A stretch of 64,000 bases of DNA from Candidatus Hydrogenedentota bacterium (GTDB lineage Bacteria > Hydrogenedentota > Hydrogenedentia > Hydrogenedentales > JAJRTN01). The DNA is taken from NCBI GenBank assembly GCA_024278275.1, contig JAJRTN010000004.1, positions 67,149-131,148 of the forward strand. Reading direction: 5' to 3'. Below are positions 33,330-42,917 of this stretch, piece by piece. The notes under the pieces are model-generated. The model saw only the letters and a program-made list of their open reading frames with translations, ran no database searches and had not been told where the DNA came from. The position numbers were made by a program, and so were the translations under genes. Position 1 is the first letter of the stretch; each line of letters begins with the position of its first letter.

Positions 33330-34619
33330 ATGAACGGCCCTGCTTCCTCAAGCAATCCCATTCGGCGAGTCATTTTTTGGACCGCCGCCCTACTCGCCCT
33401 CCTGATGGCGGCCCACGCCTTTCTCGACTGGCACTACCGGACGTTGTATGAAAAGCAGGTGGCAAAGGCGGTGAAAGCCGGGCGGCTCCCCGATCCCGGG
33501 GAACACGCGCGGGATACGCTGCCTCCCGATGAAAATGCCATGACGGCATTGCGCGAGGCGGCCGCTCCCTTAATGGAGCGGCACCGGAAGAACCCCAAGG
33601 GCGATCCCTCCTATGTACTCCTGGCCTACACGCCGGAAATCTGGCGATCCGGTGATTTCGCGCTTTCGGAGGAAGAGGATCAAATGGTCAGCTTCGGCAT
33701 TGCCAGCGCCGGCACGGCGCTCAAGGCGCTGCGATCCGCCGAAAGGATGCCCCATTTCGCCCTCGACGAAAGGGATGACACGAAAGCCGGTGAAACCACC
33801 CACGCGGACGATCTGACCGCGCTGTACCTGCTCAGCCGCTACGCCGCCGCGCGGGGGTGGTGGGAAAGCTCGCGCGGCAATGTGAGTGGGGCATGCCGCT
33901 GGATATCCAGCGCCCTGGCACTCGCGGCCCGGCTGAACAATGAACCCCGGATCGTGGACGCCATCACCCGCGTGAACATGGGGCAGAATGCCCTGACCAT
34001 CCTCAAAACCATCATGGAACGACACCCTTTGCCCCGGGCCTGGGAGGAGGTCCTGGCCGGGCAGATGGAAGATCTCAGGAACCGCCGTATTTTTGCCCGC
34101 GCCTTCGCGGGCGAGGCGGGCGCGAACACACGGCAGGTGATGAAAAACATTGATGAGGATGACCGTTTCCGGGCTTACCTCACGCGTCCCCTGGCCCGCC
34201 GTTTCATGTGCGGCCTGTTCGACCGTTTCGACGCCGTGATCCGGGGGATCGAGGAAAAGGACACCCAGAAACGTCTGGACGAATATGCATTGCTCGCGCA
34301 GGATGCCTCTTCCTCCCGCGCCCTGCCGAACCTGTTGCGGACGGTGCTGCAATTCGAGGACAGTGTCGCACGCTGTGATATGCTGCTCTTGTCGATGAAG
34401 TTGAAACGTTACAAGGCCGATCACGGGTCTTATCCCGAGACACTTGAGGCGTTGGTGCCCGATTATGTCAAGGCGCTCCCCGTGGATGCCCATGCCGCAG
34501 ACGGCTATGCCTACACCCGTGAAAAAGAAGGCTTCATGCTATACAGTGCCGGCGCGCCGTGGCTGAGCGAAGCCGCGCCGGACAGGGACTTCGTTATCAT
34601 CTGCCGTTTTGGCGGCTAA
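33330..34619 (+). CDS. Membrane-anchored protein with GspG-like C-terminal segment (paralogue of 20015-21382)
   Basis: 429 residues from the ATG at 33330, the only start with a fitting AAAGG; in-frame ATGs at 33306 and 33324 also exist. One membrane helix (~14-34) is followed by a large helical domain. At ~370-410 comes [26 protein letters not shown], then [17 protein letters not shown], the pseudopilin-like tail. Overall layout and tail match the protein at 20015-21382. Function unknown; such multi-copy families in Planctomycetes-like bacteria are usually annotated as hypothetical. Confidence 0.75.
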   Translation: MNGPASSSNPIRRVIFWTAALLALLMAAHAFLDWHYRTLYEKQVAKAVKAGRLPDPGEHARDTLPPDENAMTALREAAAPLMERHRKNPKGDPSYVLLAYTPEIWRSGDFALSEEEDQMVSFGIASAGTALKALRSAERMPHFALDERDDTKAGETTHADDLTALYLLSRYAAARGWWESSRGNVSGACRWISSALALAARLNNEPRIVDAITRVNMGQNALTILKTIMERHPLPRAWEEVLAGQMEDLRNRRIFARAFAGEAGANTRQVMKNIDEDDRFRAYLTRPLARRFMCGLFDRFDAVIRGIEEKDTQKRLDEYALLAQDASSSRALPNLLRTVLQFEDSVARCDMLLLSMKLKRYKADHGSYPETLEALVPDYVKALPVDAHAADGYAYTREKEGFMLYSAGAPWLSEAAPDRDFVIICRFGG

Positions 34620-34659
34620 CCGTTGCGAACATACGGCCGCGGCCGTGGGAGGTAGGAAA

Positions 34660-35226
34660 ATGATTGTACTCGTGGCACTGGGGATCATCGTGGGGCTCGG
34701 CGTACTGCTCTTCCTGTGGTTTATCGGCATCTACAACGGCCTGGTACGGTTGAAGAACGCCGTGAAGAATGCCTGGTCGCAGATCGACGTGCAACTGAAA
34801 CGGCGTCACGACCTCATCCCGAACCTCATCGAAACGGTGAAGGGATACATGACCCACGAACGGGAAACGCTGGAAAACATCACCAAGGCCCGCAATCTCG
34901 CGGCCAACGCCTCCGGCGTGGGCGAACAGGCCAAGGCCGAAGGCCAACTGAACCAGGCCCTGAGCAGCTTCTTCCTCGTGGTGGAAAACTACCCCGATCT
35001 CAAGGCCAACACCAATTTCCTGTCCTTGCAGGAAGAGTTGACCTCCACCGAAAACAAGATCGGTTTCGCACGGCAGGCCTACAACGACGCGGCCATGCAG
35101 TTCAACAACAAGATCGAGATGTTTCCCAGCAACATCGTTGCGGGCATGTTCAACTTCCGCCAGGCCGAGTTCTTCGAGATCGAAGACGAAGCCGAACGGG
35201 CCGTGCCCAAGGTCAGTTTCTCCTGA
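34660..35226 (+). CDS. lemA: LemA family protein
   Basis: 188 residues; the ATG at 34660 has GGGAGGTAGG upstream. An N-terminal membrane helix (~3-24) is followed by the LemA four-helix core with [32 protein letters not shown] and [20 protein letters not shown]. LemA proteins are membrane-anchored and often paired with M48 proteases or TPM-domain proteins. Here an M48 protease gene follows 186 bases downstream in the same direction. Confidence 0.93.
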   Translation: MIVLVALGIIVGLGVLLFLWFIGIYNGLVRLKNAVKNAWSQIDVQLKRRHDLIPNLIETVKGYMTHERETLENITKARNLAANASGVGEQAKAEGQLNQALSSFFLVVENYPDLKANTNFLSLQEELTSTENKIGFARQAYNDAAMQFNNKIEMFPSNIVAGMFNFRQAEFFEIEDEAERAVPKVSFS

Positions 35227-35412
35227 ACATGGTGGGGCGTGGCAGGACCTGGCCCACCATCGCTTCGTTTTACGGCATAGTGGTCTCGTTGTCAGGGTTC
35301 AGGCTTTTGGGGCGTGCGACGGCTTGCCGGCGCTTTCTCTACCGGCGGCTGGCCGCCTCTTGGATCCCGGCACGAGGATACGAGAAACAGGACAGGAATC
35401 CACAGGCCGGCC

Positions 35413-36906
35413 ATGTTTGAACTGATTCGCGCGAACAAGCGGCGTTCCGTCATCCTCGTGTTCGTCATGCTGCTGGTGCTGCTGGCGCTCGGCTTCCTCA
35501 TCGGCGCGGCGGTGGTGCCCTCGGTCGGGGCGTCGCGGGTGGACTATCGCGGCGACCAGGCCTCCATTCAACCGGGCTTCGCCTTCGATCCCACCGGCGG
35601 TTTCCTCGGCATGGGCGTGGCCTTCTTCATCTGGATGATTCAATCGGCCATCGCCTATTTTGCCGGGGGCAGAATCCTGCTTTCCATCAGCGGGGCGCGG
35701 GAGATTAAAAAGGAGGATCACCCCCAACTCTTCAACGTGGTCGAAGAGATGACCATCGCGGCGCGTCTGCCCAAGATGCCCCGGGTTTTCCTCATCGACA
35801 ACATGGCGCTGAACGCCTTTGCCACGGGCCGTTCCCCCGACAACGCCGCCGTGGCCGTGACGGCGGGGCTCCTCGGCAAGCTCGACCGGGACCAGCTCCA
35901 GGGCGTCATTGCCCACGAAATTTCCCACATCGTCCACCGCGACGTGCTGTTCATGACCATGGTGGGCATCATGCTGGGCACCATCGTCATGATCTCCGAG
36001 GTTTTCCTGCGGAGCCTGTGGTATTCAAGCGCCACGCGCCGCTACCGCTCCTCCAGCCGCCGCGAAGGGGGCGGCGCGCAGATGATCCTCATGGTGGTGG
36101 CCATCGTTTTTGCCATCCTCGCGCCCATCATCGCCCAGCTGATCTACTTTGCCGTCTCCCGGCGCCGCGAGTACCTGGCCGACGCGGGCGCGGCGGTCTA
36201 TACACGTTATCCCGAGGGGCTCGCCGGGGCGCTTGAAGTACTCGCACGCGACAACCAGCCCATGGAAAACGTGAGCCGCGCCACCGCGCCCATGTACATC
36301 GTCAATCCCCTGAACAAAATGAGCGCCGCAGGCCTCATGAGCACGCACCCGCCCCTCCAGGACCGCATCAAAGTGCTCCGCTGCATCGCCGGAGGCGTCT
36401 CCTACGCCGATTACCAGACCGCCTGGTCCAAGGCCCTCGGCAAGAAAGCCGGTTCCATTCCCGCCAGTGCCCTGGCCTCCAAAGAGCGCGCGCCCCTGCG
36501 CAAGCCCTCGGGGAAATCCGCCAAGGCGGCCCGGCGGCGCATGCGCGAAGCCGGCGACCTCCTGCGCAACGTGAACGACTTCCTCTTCCTCGCCTGTGTC
36601 TGCGGCATGCGGGTCAAGCTGCCCCCCGACTTCAAGAAAGACCATGTCGATTGCCCGCGCTGCAAGCGCACGCTCCAGGTGCCCGTGGCGCAACTGGCGG
36701 CCATCGGCGCCATCGGCGACCAGCTCACCGGCGCCACGGCTTCCCCCGCGCAAGGGAAGGAAGCCCTCACCGTCACCCGTCACGGCCGGGAATGGATGTC
36801 TTTCAAGTGTCGCTGCGGGGCCATGAAGAACCTGTCCCCCTCCTTCACGGCGGATCACACCACCTGCACGCAATGCGGCCGCAGTATTCAGATCGTGCAG
36901 GGCTGA
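35413..36906 (+). CDS. M48 (HtpX-like) membrane metalloprotease with C-terminal zinc ribbons
   Basis: 497 residues from the ATG at 35413. Transmembrane segments lie at ~13-35 and 65-92, plus two after the active site. The zinc site is His168-Glu169-x-x-His172 (HEISH), with the downstream Glu in RREYLADA. Standard HtpX is ~290 residues. Here ~190 extra residues carry two similar Cys4 motifs, C-x-C ... C-x-x-C (ACVCGMRVKLP ... CPRC; KCRCGAMKNLS ... CTQC), like zinc ribbons. It probably degrades misfolded membrane proteins, with the ribbons giving added recognition. Pairing with lemA supports the assignment. A repeat has invaded the gap between the two genes. Confidence 0.92.
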   Translation: MFELIRANKRRSVILVFVMLLVLLALGFLIGAAVVPSVGASRVDYRGDQASIQPGFAFDPTGGFLGMGVAFFIWMIQSAIAYFAGGRILLSISGAREIKKEDHPQLFNVVEEMTIAARLPKMPRVFLIDNMALNAFATGRSPDNAAVAVTAGLLGKLDRDQLQGVIAHEISHIVHRDVLFMTMVGIMLGTIVMISEVFLRSLWYSSATRRYRSSSRREGGGAQMILMVVAIVFAILAPIIAQLIYFAVSRRREYLADAGAAVYTRYPEGLAGALEVLARDNQPMENVSRATAPMYIVNPLNKMSAAGLMSTHPPLQDRIKVLRCIAGGVSYADYQTAWSKALGKKAGSIPASALASKERAPLRKPSGKSAKAARRRMREAGDLLRNVNDFLFLACVCGMRVKLPPDFKKDHVDCPRCKRTLQVPVAQLAAIGAIGDQLTGATASPAQGKEALTVTRHGREWMSFKCRCGAMKNLSPSFTADHTTCTQCGRSIQIVQG

Positions 36907-36920
36907 AGAACATGGATCAT

Positions 36921-37090
36921 TTGGAGTGCGGAAGCTTGCTTCCGCTTTCACTACCGGCGGCTTGCCGCCTCCCCCTTCGTCTTGACTTCCACCGGCAATT
37001 CACCCACGTGTGGGAATAGATGGGGGCTCGTAACCCCAAGAGGCAGCAAGCTGCCAGTAGTGAAAGCGGCGGCAAGCCGCCGCACTCCAA
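36921..37090. repeat. Inverted pair of CTTTCACTACNGGC repeats
   Basis: Copy 1 (36921-36972) contains GGAGTGCGGAAGCTTGCTTCCG-CTTTCACTACCGG-CGGCTTGCCGCC. Copy 2 (37040-37090) is inverted: GGCAGCAAGCTGCC-AGTAGTGAAAG-CGGCGGCAAGCCGCCGCACTCC. Each holds two small hairpins around the shared core. A degenerate copy lies between lemA and the protease gene near 35320-35362. Confidence 0.75.
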
Positions 37091-37175
37091 ACAATACCGT
37101 CCATTTCCAATCGGCGATCCCCATGTGGTATCACTTCTCATTGTGTGGACGGGCAAGACCGGGGAGAGCTTCACC

Positions 37176-38417
37176 ATGCAATCGAATAGCGAAGGCCTGA
37201 ACCGACGCCAGTTTCTGGCGGCGAGCGGCGTGGCCGCGACGGTCGGCTGCATAACCTGCCCAGGGGAGCCTGATATGCGTAAACCCGGCACCGCGTTTGA
37301 ACCCGTGGAGCCCGCGTCGGTGGGAGTGGATCCCGAACGCCTCGCCAGGGTGACCGCCTTCCTCGACGACGAACGGGCGAAGGGTTCTTTTCCCGGCGCG
37401 GCCCTCGTGGCCACGCGGCACGGCAAGACTTTCCTGTCCGCCTTTCGGGGCGGCTACTGCGACGGTACCACCCGCGACGTCCCGTATGGTCCCGACGTGG
37501 TGAACATGGTCTATTCCTTCTCCAAGGTGGTCACCGCCACCGTGGTGGTCATGGTGCATCAGGACGGTCTTCTCGACTACGATGCACCGGTATCGACCTA
37601 CATTCCCGAATTCAAGGGGGGCGGGAAAGACGGGATCACCGTGCGCCAGTGCCTGACCCATTCGGCGGGCATCCCCAATCCGCCCATGAGCACGGCCCTC
37701 ACCGAGGAAGACTGGCAGCGGAATCTCGACGCGGTGTGCGCGCACGAAGTGGAATGGCCCCTCGGCAGCAAAACCCTGTACCACGGTTTGAGCGGCGCGT
37801 TCGTGTCCGCCGCCGTGGTCCGGTGTGTCTGCGGCAACAAGCCCTGGAACGATATCTGCCGCGAGCGGCTTTTCGATCCGATAGGTGCCCGTACCATGAC
37901 CTTCGGCCTGCCGCCGGAAAAGGAGAAGGTGGCCCTCACGCCGCAGCCGAAGAAACTCCCCGTCACCCTGAAGGGCGGCTACAGCGGCATGCTCGGCCAT
38001 CCCGGCGGCGGATGCTTCGCCCGTCCCGAGGACATGCTCCGTCTGCTTAACCTGCACCTCAATGGCGGCCTGTGGAACGGAAAGCGGCTCATCAGGAAGA
38101 ACGCCTTCCAGGAGATGCACCGCGTCCAATACGCCGACCAGATCGCGGCGGCGCTGAAGGCCGGTAAGAAACCGACCCACGAATACTGGGCCCTTGGCTG
38201 GCTCACGCGCGGCAAAACCGACACGGGCTGGTTCGGCTTCGGCAACGTCGTCTCCGAACACGCCTACGGCCACGCGGGCATCAATACGGTCATCGGCATC
38301 GCCGATCCGGAAACGGGGCTGGCCCTGGCCTTCCTCACCACCGACAGCCCCGGGAGCGACGAGGAAACCGTCCGGCTGCGGAACACGGTGACCAATCTCG
38401 TGGCCGGGACGTTGTAA
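37176..38417 (+). CDS. Serine hydrolase of the beta-lactamase/esterase family, Tat-exported
   Basis: 413 residues; the ATG at 37176 has GGGGAGAG upstream. Arg10-Arg11 in NRRQFLAASG is a twin-arginine signal, and a Cys at 25 could be lipidated. The class C/DD-peptidase fold is indicated by Ser114-x-x-Lys117 (SFSK) and a C-terminal HAG in place of KTG. The middle Tyr-x-Asn position reads YHG, so it is more esterase-like than lactamase-like. It likely acts on esters or peptides in the periplasm. It is first in a run of exported hydrolase genes up to 45857. Confidence 0.88.
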   Translation: MQSNSEGLNRRQFLAASGVAATVGCITCPGEPDMRKPGTAFEPVEPASVGVDPERLARVTAFLDDERAKGSFPGAALVATRHGKTFLSAFRGGYCDGTTRDVPYGPDVVNMVYSFSKVVTATVVVMVHQDGLLDYDAPVSTYIPEFKGGGKDGITVRQCLTHSAGIPNPPMSTALTEEDWQRNLDAVCAHEVEWPLGSKTLYHGLSGAFVSAAVVRCVCGNKPWNDICRERLFDPIGARTMTFGLPPEKEKVALTPQPKKLPVTLKGGYSGMLGHPGGGCFARPEDMLRLLNLHLNGGLWNGKRLIRKNAFQEMHRVQYADQIAAALKAGKKPTHEYWALGWLTRGKTDTGWFGFGNVVSEHAYGHAGINTVIGIADPETGLALAFLTTDSPGSDEETVRLRNTVTNLVAGTL

Positions 38418-38436
38418 GCTTGTTGCCAACGCTGCG

Positions 38437-38454
38437 GGTGGGCCTTGGCCCACC
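38437..38454. repeat. GGTGGGCCTTGGCCCACC palindrome
   Basis: A perfect 18-bp palindrome between two co-directional genes. The same or near-identical palindrome occurs at about 5284, 5348, 48223, 60021 and 60086, with a degenerate one near 35232. Confidence 0.8.
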
Positions 38455-38503
38455 TCACATTCTTGTCAATCGAGTCGAAAAACAGGCAAACGGAGTACGT
38501 ACC

Positions 38504-39580
38504 ATGGACATCACACAGGCATTCGGCATGGGGCTGGGCGGGATTCCGCTCCTTTCTTCCGCGAAAACGCGGTCCATTTCGGCGGAGAATCCGAACGGCG
38601 CGGTGGGCGGCGGGGCGAAAGAAAGTCCGACGGATGAGAAGCACCCGTCGCGACGGCTGGGCAAGGGGTGGAAGGTGCGTCCTTGCATCACCCTGGAAGC
38701 GGGCGAAACGACGACCCTGGCCGAGATCGACGGGCCGGGCGTGATCCAGCATATCTGGATTACCGTGGACCCCAAAGGCTTCCGGGATTGCGTGCTGCGT
38801 TTCTACTGGGATGACGAGGAGACGCCGTCCGTCGAGGCGCCTTTGGGCGATTTCTTCGCGAACGGCCACGCCTTGCGGGCGAAGGTGAACTCCATGCCCG
38901 TCGCGGTGAATCCCGCGGGGGCGCTCAATTCCTACTGGCCCATGCACTTCCGCAAAAGCGCGAAGGTGACCATCGAGAACCAGCGCTGGGAAAAGATCGA
39001 GGGCTTCTTCTACCAGATCACCTACGCCTTGCAGGAGGTGCCCGAGGACGCGGCCTACCTCCACGCCCAGTGGCGGCGCTCGGTGACCCGGCGGGACTGT
39101 CCCGAGCATGTCCTCCTGGAAGGCATTCGCGGCCGGGGCCACTACGTGGGTACCTACCTCGCCTGGACCCAGTTGGCCAACGGCTGGTGGGGCGAGGGGG
39201 AGATCAAGTTCTTCATGGACGGCGACGGCGAGTATCCCACCATCTGCGGCACGGGCACGGAGGACTACTTCGGCGGGGCCTGGGGCTTTTATGGTCCCGA
39301 GGGCCGCGAGGAAGCCTATTCGACGCCCTTCCTCGGGCTGCCGCTCGTCGTGCATGAACCGAACCAGGTGCCCAAGTTCGGGCTGTACCGCTGGCACATC
39401 ATGGACCCCGTCCGTTTCGAGCAGGACCTGAAGGTGACGATCCAGGCCCTGGGCTGGTGGCCCGACGGCACCTTCCAGCCCCTGGAAGACGACATCGCCT
39501 CCACCGCCTTCTGGTACCAGGTCGAACCGCACGCCCCCTTCCCGGAGCTGCCCGGCGCGGAACAGCGCTGGCCGCGGTAG
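38504..39580 (+). CDS. DUF2961 (GH172-type) glycoside hydrolase
   Basis: 358 residues from the ATG at 38504, with ACGGAG upstream; no signal peptide. The DUF2961 core is clear: GPGVIQHIWITVDPKG, LGDFFANGH, LNSYWPMHFRKSAKV, then GEGEIKFFMDGDGEYPTICG and GTGTEDYFGGAWGF, and a final RWHIMDPVRFEQDL. DUF2961 members have been shown to act on D-fructofuranosides and D-arabinofuranosides (family GH172), with two Glu residues in catalysis. The Glu residues of GEGE and TEDY are the natural candidates here. Its neighbours are other glycosidases, so it may process furanosyl sugars or lipoarabinan-like glycans. Confidence 0.9.
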   Translation: MDITQAFGMGLGGIPLLSSAKTRSISAENPNGAVGGGAKESPTDEKHPSRRLGKGWKVRPCITLEAGETTTLAEIDGPGVIQHIWITVDPKGFRDCVLRFYWDDEETPSVEAPLGDFFANGHALRAKVNSMPVAVNPAGALNSYWPMHFRKSAKVTIENQRWEKIEGFFYQITYALQEVPEDAAYLHAQWRRSVTRRDCPEHVLLEGIRGRGHYVGTYLAWTQLANGWWGEGEIKFFMDGDGEYPTICGTGTEDYFGGAWGFYGPEGREEAYSTPFLGLPLVVHEPNQVPKFGLYRWHIMDPVRFEQDLKVTIQALGWWPDGTFQPLEDDIASTAFWYQVEPHAPFPELPGAEQRWPR

Positions 39581-39626
39581 GGCTTTCCGCCAGACCACGC
39601 CGTTTCACCTACGAGGAGAGCAACCC

Positions 39627-42600
39627 ATGGACTTGCCCACCTATGTTGTCTTGGCTTTGCTCGTGGGCACGGGCACGCCGGCGCCTGCCGACCCGGTCCT
39701 CCTGCGTGGCATCGTGCTCGACACGCCGGCACCCTACCGTGACGGCACCACCCGCTTCCACCTCCTGGAGCCGTGGGCCAATCCGGACGGCACCATGATC
39801 CCCGTGCCGGTCGCGGGGATCCTGGAGGAGGAAGTGCTCCTCGATTTGGCCGCGGAATCGGCCCCGGAACACCCCTGGCGTGATCTCGTCGGGACCATGC
39901 GCCGGGAAAAGGACGTGATCGTGGCCGCGGGGCCGCGGGACGTCATCGCTTTTGAAGGGGTGACCGCCCCGGGTTCGCGCGTGACTTTCACCGCGAAGGC
40001 CTCCCTCCAGTGCGGCGTGGTGGGGCATCTGGCCGACGCGGACAACTTCGTGCTGGCCTTCTACTCCCCCGAGCATCGCATCGTGGGCTTCCACAATGTG
40101 CGCGGGGGGAACTACGGCCCCTGGCTCCAGACCGTCTCCACGGCCCACCTCACCGGCGACACCGTCGATTTCGAGGTGGACCTCGGGCAGGACCGGGTGA
40201 CCGCCACCCTTCGCGACCGCGCGGGGCACCAGGCCGCGACCACCCTTCGCCCGGAGCGACCCATGTCCGACGGGGGCGTGGGGCTCTATTACGACACGGG
40301 CGCGCGGGCCGGTACCCAGCGCTTCACGAACGTGCGGGTGGCCGCCCTCCGGCGCGCCGTGCCGTCCAATGCCATCGAGGTCGTGCTGCCGCCGGAGCAT
40401 CGCGGCGAAAACCAAGTCTACCGGCCCGGCGACACGGTCACCTTTCGCGGCATCGAAGCGCCCCGTGGCGCGGGGGCCTCGCGCAGGCTCCGTGTTCCCG
40501 CGGACCCCGGACCCGTGAATGGGCGAACGAACCGGGCCGTGGACCGCCTTTTCCCCATCGACCTGCCGCGCCGGGACTGGGCGCACTTCCGCGCAACCGG
40601 TTTCAGCGCCCCCGCCTGCGGCGTCATCTACCGCCTGGAAGACACCGTCACCAACGGCCTGGCCCTGGGTGGCATCGACACGGGATGCCTCGACCTGGAG
40701 ACCACCGGGCTCCTCGGCTACGCCACCCTGTTCAACACCCACGTGCCGCGCCGGGGGCCGATCAACCTGCCCATCCTCGGACTGAGTGTGGCGGGCGAGA
40801 CGTGGGTGCTGTGCGACCCCCAACCCAAGCAGGGCTGGGGCGGCGCGCAGGTGCCCGTCGAGCCGGTGCTCGCCGATCTTGACCTGGCGGGCGTGAAGAC
40901 GGCCCGGCAGATTCACTACTGGGGCCACTACCCCGTGGCCGACCTGGAATTCGAGACCAGCGCGCCCGTGAGTGCCGGCCTGCGCGCCTGGGCTCCCTTC
41001 CTGCCCGGCGACGTGAAGGGGTCCATGATCCCCGCCATCGTCTTCGAGGTACGCCTGCGCAACGGCACCGCCGAAAGGCAAACCGGCACCCTGGCCTTTT
41101 CCTTTCCCGGGCCCACCAACAAGGAAGCGGGCAGTGAAACCTTTGTTCGCGAGGCGATGACCGGCGACGTGACCGGCGTGGAGGTGAAAGGCGACCTGGC
41201 CTCCTGGGCCCTAGGGGTCATCGGCGAGAACGCGGTCCGGCAGGGGGGCGAACTCGGCGCCGACGGCGCGGCTTGGGCGCGCATTCACGAGACCCTTCCC
41301 CCCATAACCGCCGGCCGGGCGGGCGCGTCGGCCGCCATCGATTTTTCACTGGCGCCGGGCGCTTCCCGCGTGGTGCGCTACGTGGTGAGCTGGAGCGCGC
41401 CGACCTGGAACGGGGGCGGCTACAACTGGAGCGAACGGCCCAACACCTTCACCCACATGTATGACACCTACTATCCCCGTGCCGCGGACACCGCCCGAAT
41501 GATGGCCGCGCGGCACGAGGAGCTGCTGCGCCGGATTCTCGCGTGGCAGCAGGTCATCTACACGGAAAACCGCCTGCCCGTCTGGCTGCGCGATTCCCTG
41601 GTCAACGTGCTCTACCTCATCACCGAAACGGCGCACTGGGCGCAGGCCGGTCCGCCCCTGCCCGACTGGGTGCGGCCGGAGGACGGCCTTTTCGGGATGA
41701 ACGAATGTCCCCGTGGGTGTCCGCAGATTGAGTGCATTCCATGCAGCTTCTACGGCAACATGCCGCTGGTTTACTTTTTCCCCGAGACGGCCCTCTCGAC
41801 CCTGCGCGGTTACCAGGGCTATCAATACCCCGACGGCGCGCCGCCCTGGATCTTCGGGGGCAACGGCCCCGAGTTTGCCGAGCCCACGAAGGGCTACCAA
41901 TTCGCCTCGAACGGCATCAGTCTCGCCTCATTGGTGTACCGGTACCTCCTGTGCCACGACACGCCGGACAAGGCCCGGCTCCGCGAGTTCTACCCCGCCG
42001 TGAAGCGTGCCATGGAATGGACCATGGGACTGCGCACGACACCCGGCTACACCCTCGGCGAACGGGTCATCGCCATGCCCGACCCGGACTCGAAGGAGGC
42101 CATCACCCCGCCCACGGAGTGGTTCGAGGCCGCGGAACCGGGCTGGGCCGGCATGACCGCCCACATCGGCGGGCTTCACCTGGCGCAACTGCGCATCACG
42201 GAGAAGATGGCCCGGGACGCGGGCGACACGGCCTTTGCCGAGCAATGCGCCGCCTGGATTCGCGCGGGCGCGAAGGCCATGGAGGAGCGCCTGTGGACCG
42301 GCTCCTACTACCTGAACTATCTCGACCCCGCGACCGGGCGGCGGTCCGATTTCGTTTTCGGCTACCAACTGGACGGCGAGTGGATTACCGATCACCATGG
42401 CCTGGCGAGCGCCCTGCCCGAGGACCGCGTGCTCACGGTGCTCGAAACCATCAAGCGAACCAACATCGCCCTCACCCGCTACGGCGCGGTGAACTACGCC
42501 AACCCCGACGGCACCGCCATTCGCCCGCCCAGGGCCGGCACCTGGGATTACGGCCAATTCAGCTACTTCCCGCCCGAAGCGCTCATGCTGGCCATGACCT

Positions 42601-42863
42601 ACATGTACCAGGGACAGGCGGCCTTCGGCACGGAACTCGCCCGCCGGGTCTGGCACAACCTCATCTGCCAGCAGGGCTACACCTGGGACCTGCCCAACAT
42701 CATGCGCGGCGACGTGGACACGGGCGAACGTACCTTCGGCAACGACTACTACCAGGACATGATGCTCTGGTCCCTCCCCGCCGCCATGGCCGGGGAAGAC
42801 CTCGCCCGAACCACGCGTCCCGGCGGCCTCGTGGCGCGGATCATCCGGGCCGCCGCGGAGTAG
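39627..42863 (+). CDS. GH116-type glycosidase with N-terminal lectin-like domain, exported
   Basis: 1078 residues; AGGAGAG precedes the ATG. Residues 1-21 form a signal peptide. Residues ~95-250 are a LamG/3-keto-disaccharide-hydrolase-like beta-jellyroll (FEGVTAPGSRVTF ... GGVGLYYDTGARAGTQRFTNVRV). From ~330 the GBA2/GH116 N-terminal beta domain appears (GGIDTGCLDLETTGLLGY), then an alpha6 barrel around NECPRGCPQIECIPCSFYG (Asn692-Glu693). The length is large but fits GH116 plus one extra domain. Family enzymes cleave beta-glucosides or glucosylceramide. The acid/base Asp is not obvious in WFEAAEPGWAGMTAHIGG, so the subfamily is unclear. Confidence 0.85.
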   Translation: MDLPTYVVLALLVGTGTPAPADPVLLRGIVLDTPAPYRDGTTRFHLLEPWANPDGTMIPVPVAGILEEEVLLDLAAESAPEHPWRDLVGTMRREKDVIVAAGPRDVIAFEGVTAPGSRVTFTAKASLQCGVVGHLADADNFVLAFYSPEHRIVGFHNVRGGNYGPWLQTVSTAHLTGDTVDFEVDLGQDRVTATLRDRAGHQAATTLRPERPMSDGGVGLYYDTGARAGTQRFTNVRVAALRRAVPSNAIEVVLPPEHRGENQVYRPGDTVTFRGIEAPRGAGASRRLRVPADPGPVNGRTNRAVDRLFPIDLPRRDWAHFRATGFSAPACGVIYRLEDTVTNGLALGGIDTGCLDLETTGLLGYATLFNTHVPRRGPINLPILGLSVAGETWVLCDPQPKQGWGGAQVPVEPVLADLDLAGVKTARQIHYWGHYPVADLEFETSAPVSAGLRAWAPFLPGDVKGSMIPAIVFEVRLRNGTAERQTGTLAFSFPGPTNKEAGSETFVREAMTGDVTGVEVKGDLASWALGVIGENAVRQGGELGADGAAWARIHETLPPITAGRAGASAAIDFSLAPGASRVVRYVVSWSAPTWNGGGYNWSERPNTFTHMYDTYYPRAADTARMMAARHEELLRRILAWQQVIYTENRLPVWLRDSLVNVLYLITETAHWAQAGPPLPDWVRPEDGLFGMNECPRGCPQIECIPCSFYGNMPLVYFFPETALSTLRGYQGYQYPDGAPPWIFGGNGPEFAEPTKGYQFASNGISLASLVYRYLLCHDTPDKARLREFYPAVKRAMEWTMGLRTTPGYTLGERVIAMPDPDSKEAITPPTEWFEAAEPGWAGMTAHIGGLHLAQLRITEKMARDAGDTAFAEQCAAWIRAGAKAMEERLWTGSYYLNYLDPATGRRSDFVFGYQLDGEWITDHHGLASALPEDRVLTVLETIKRTNIALTRYGAVNYANPDGTAIRPPRAGTWDYGQFSYFPPEALMLAMTYMYQGQAAFGTELARRVWHNLICQQGYTWDLPNIMRGDVDTGERTFGNDYYQDMMLWSLPAAMAGEDLARTTRPGGLVARIIRAAAE

Positions 42864-42917
42864 AAAACGTCTTCCCGGAAAAATGTCCCGGGAAAAAGGC
42901 AAGAGGAGTTTCGGATC

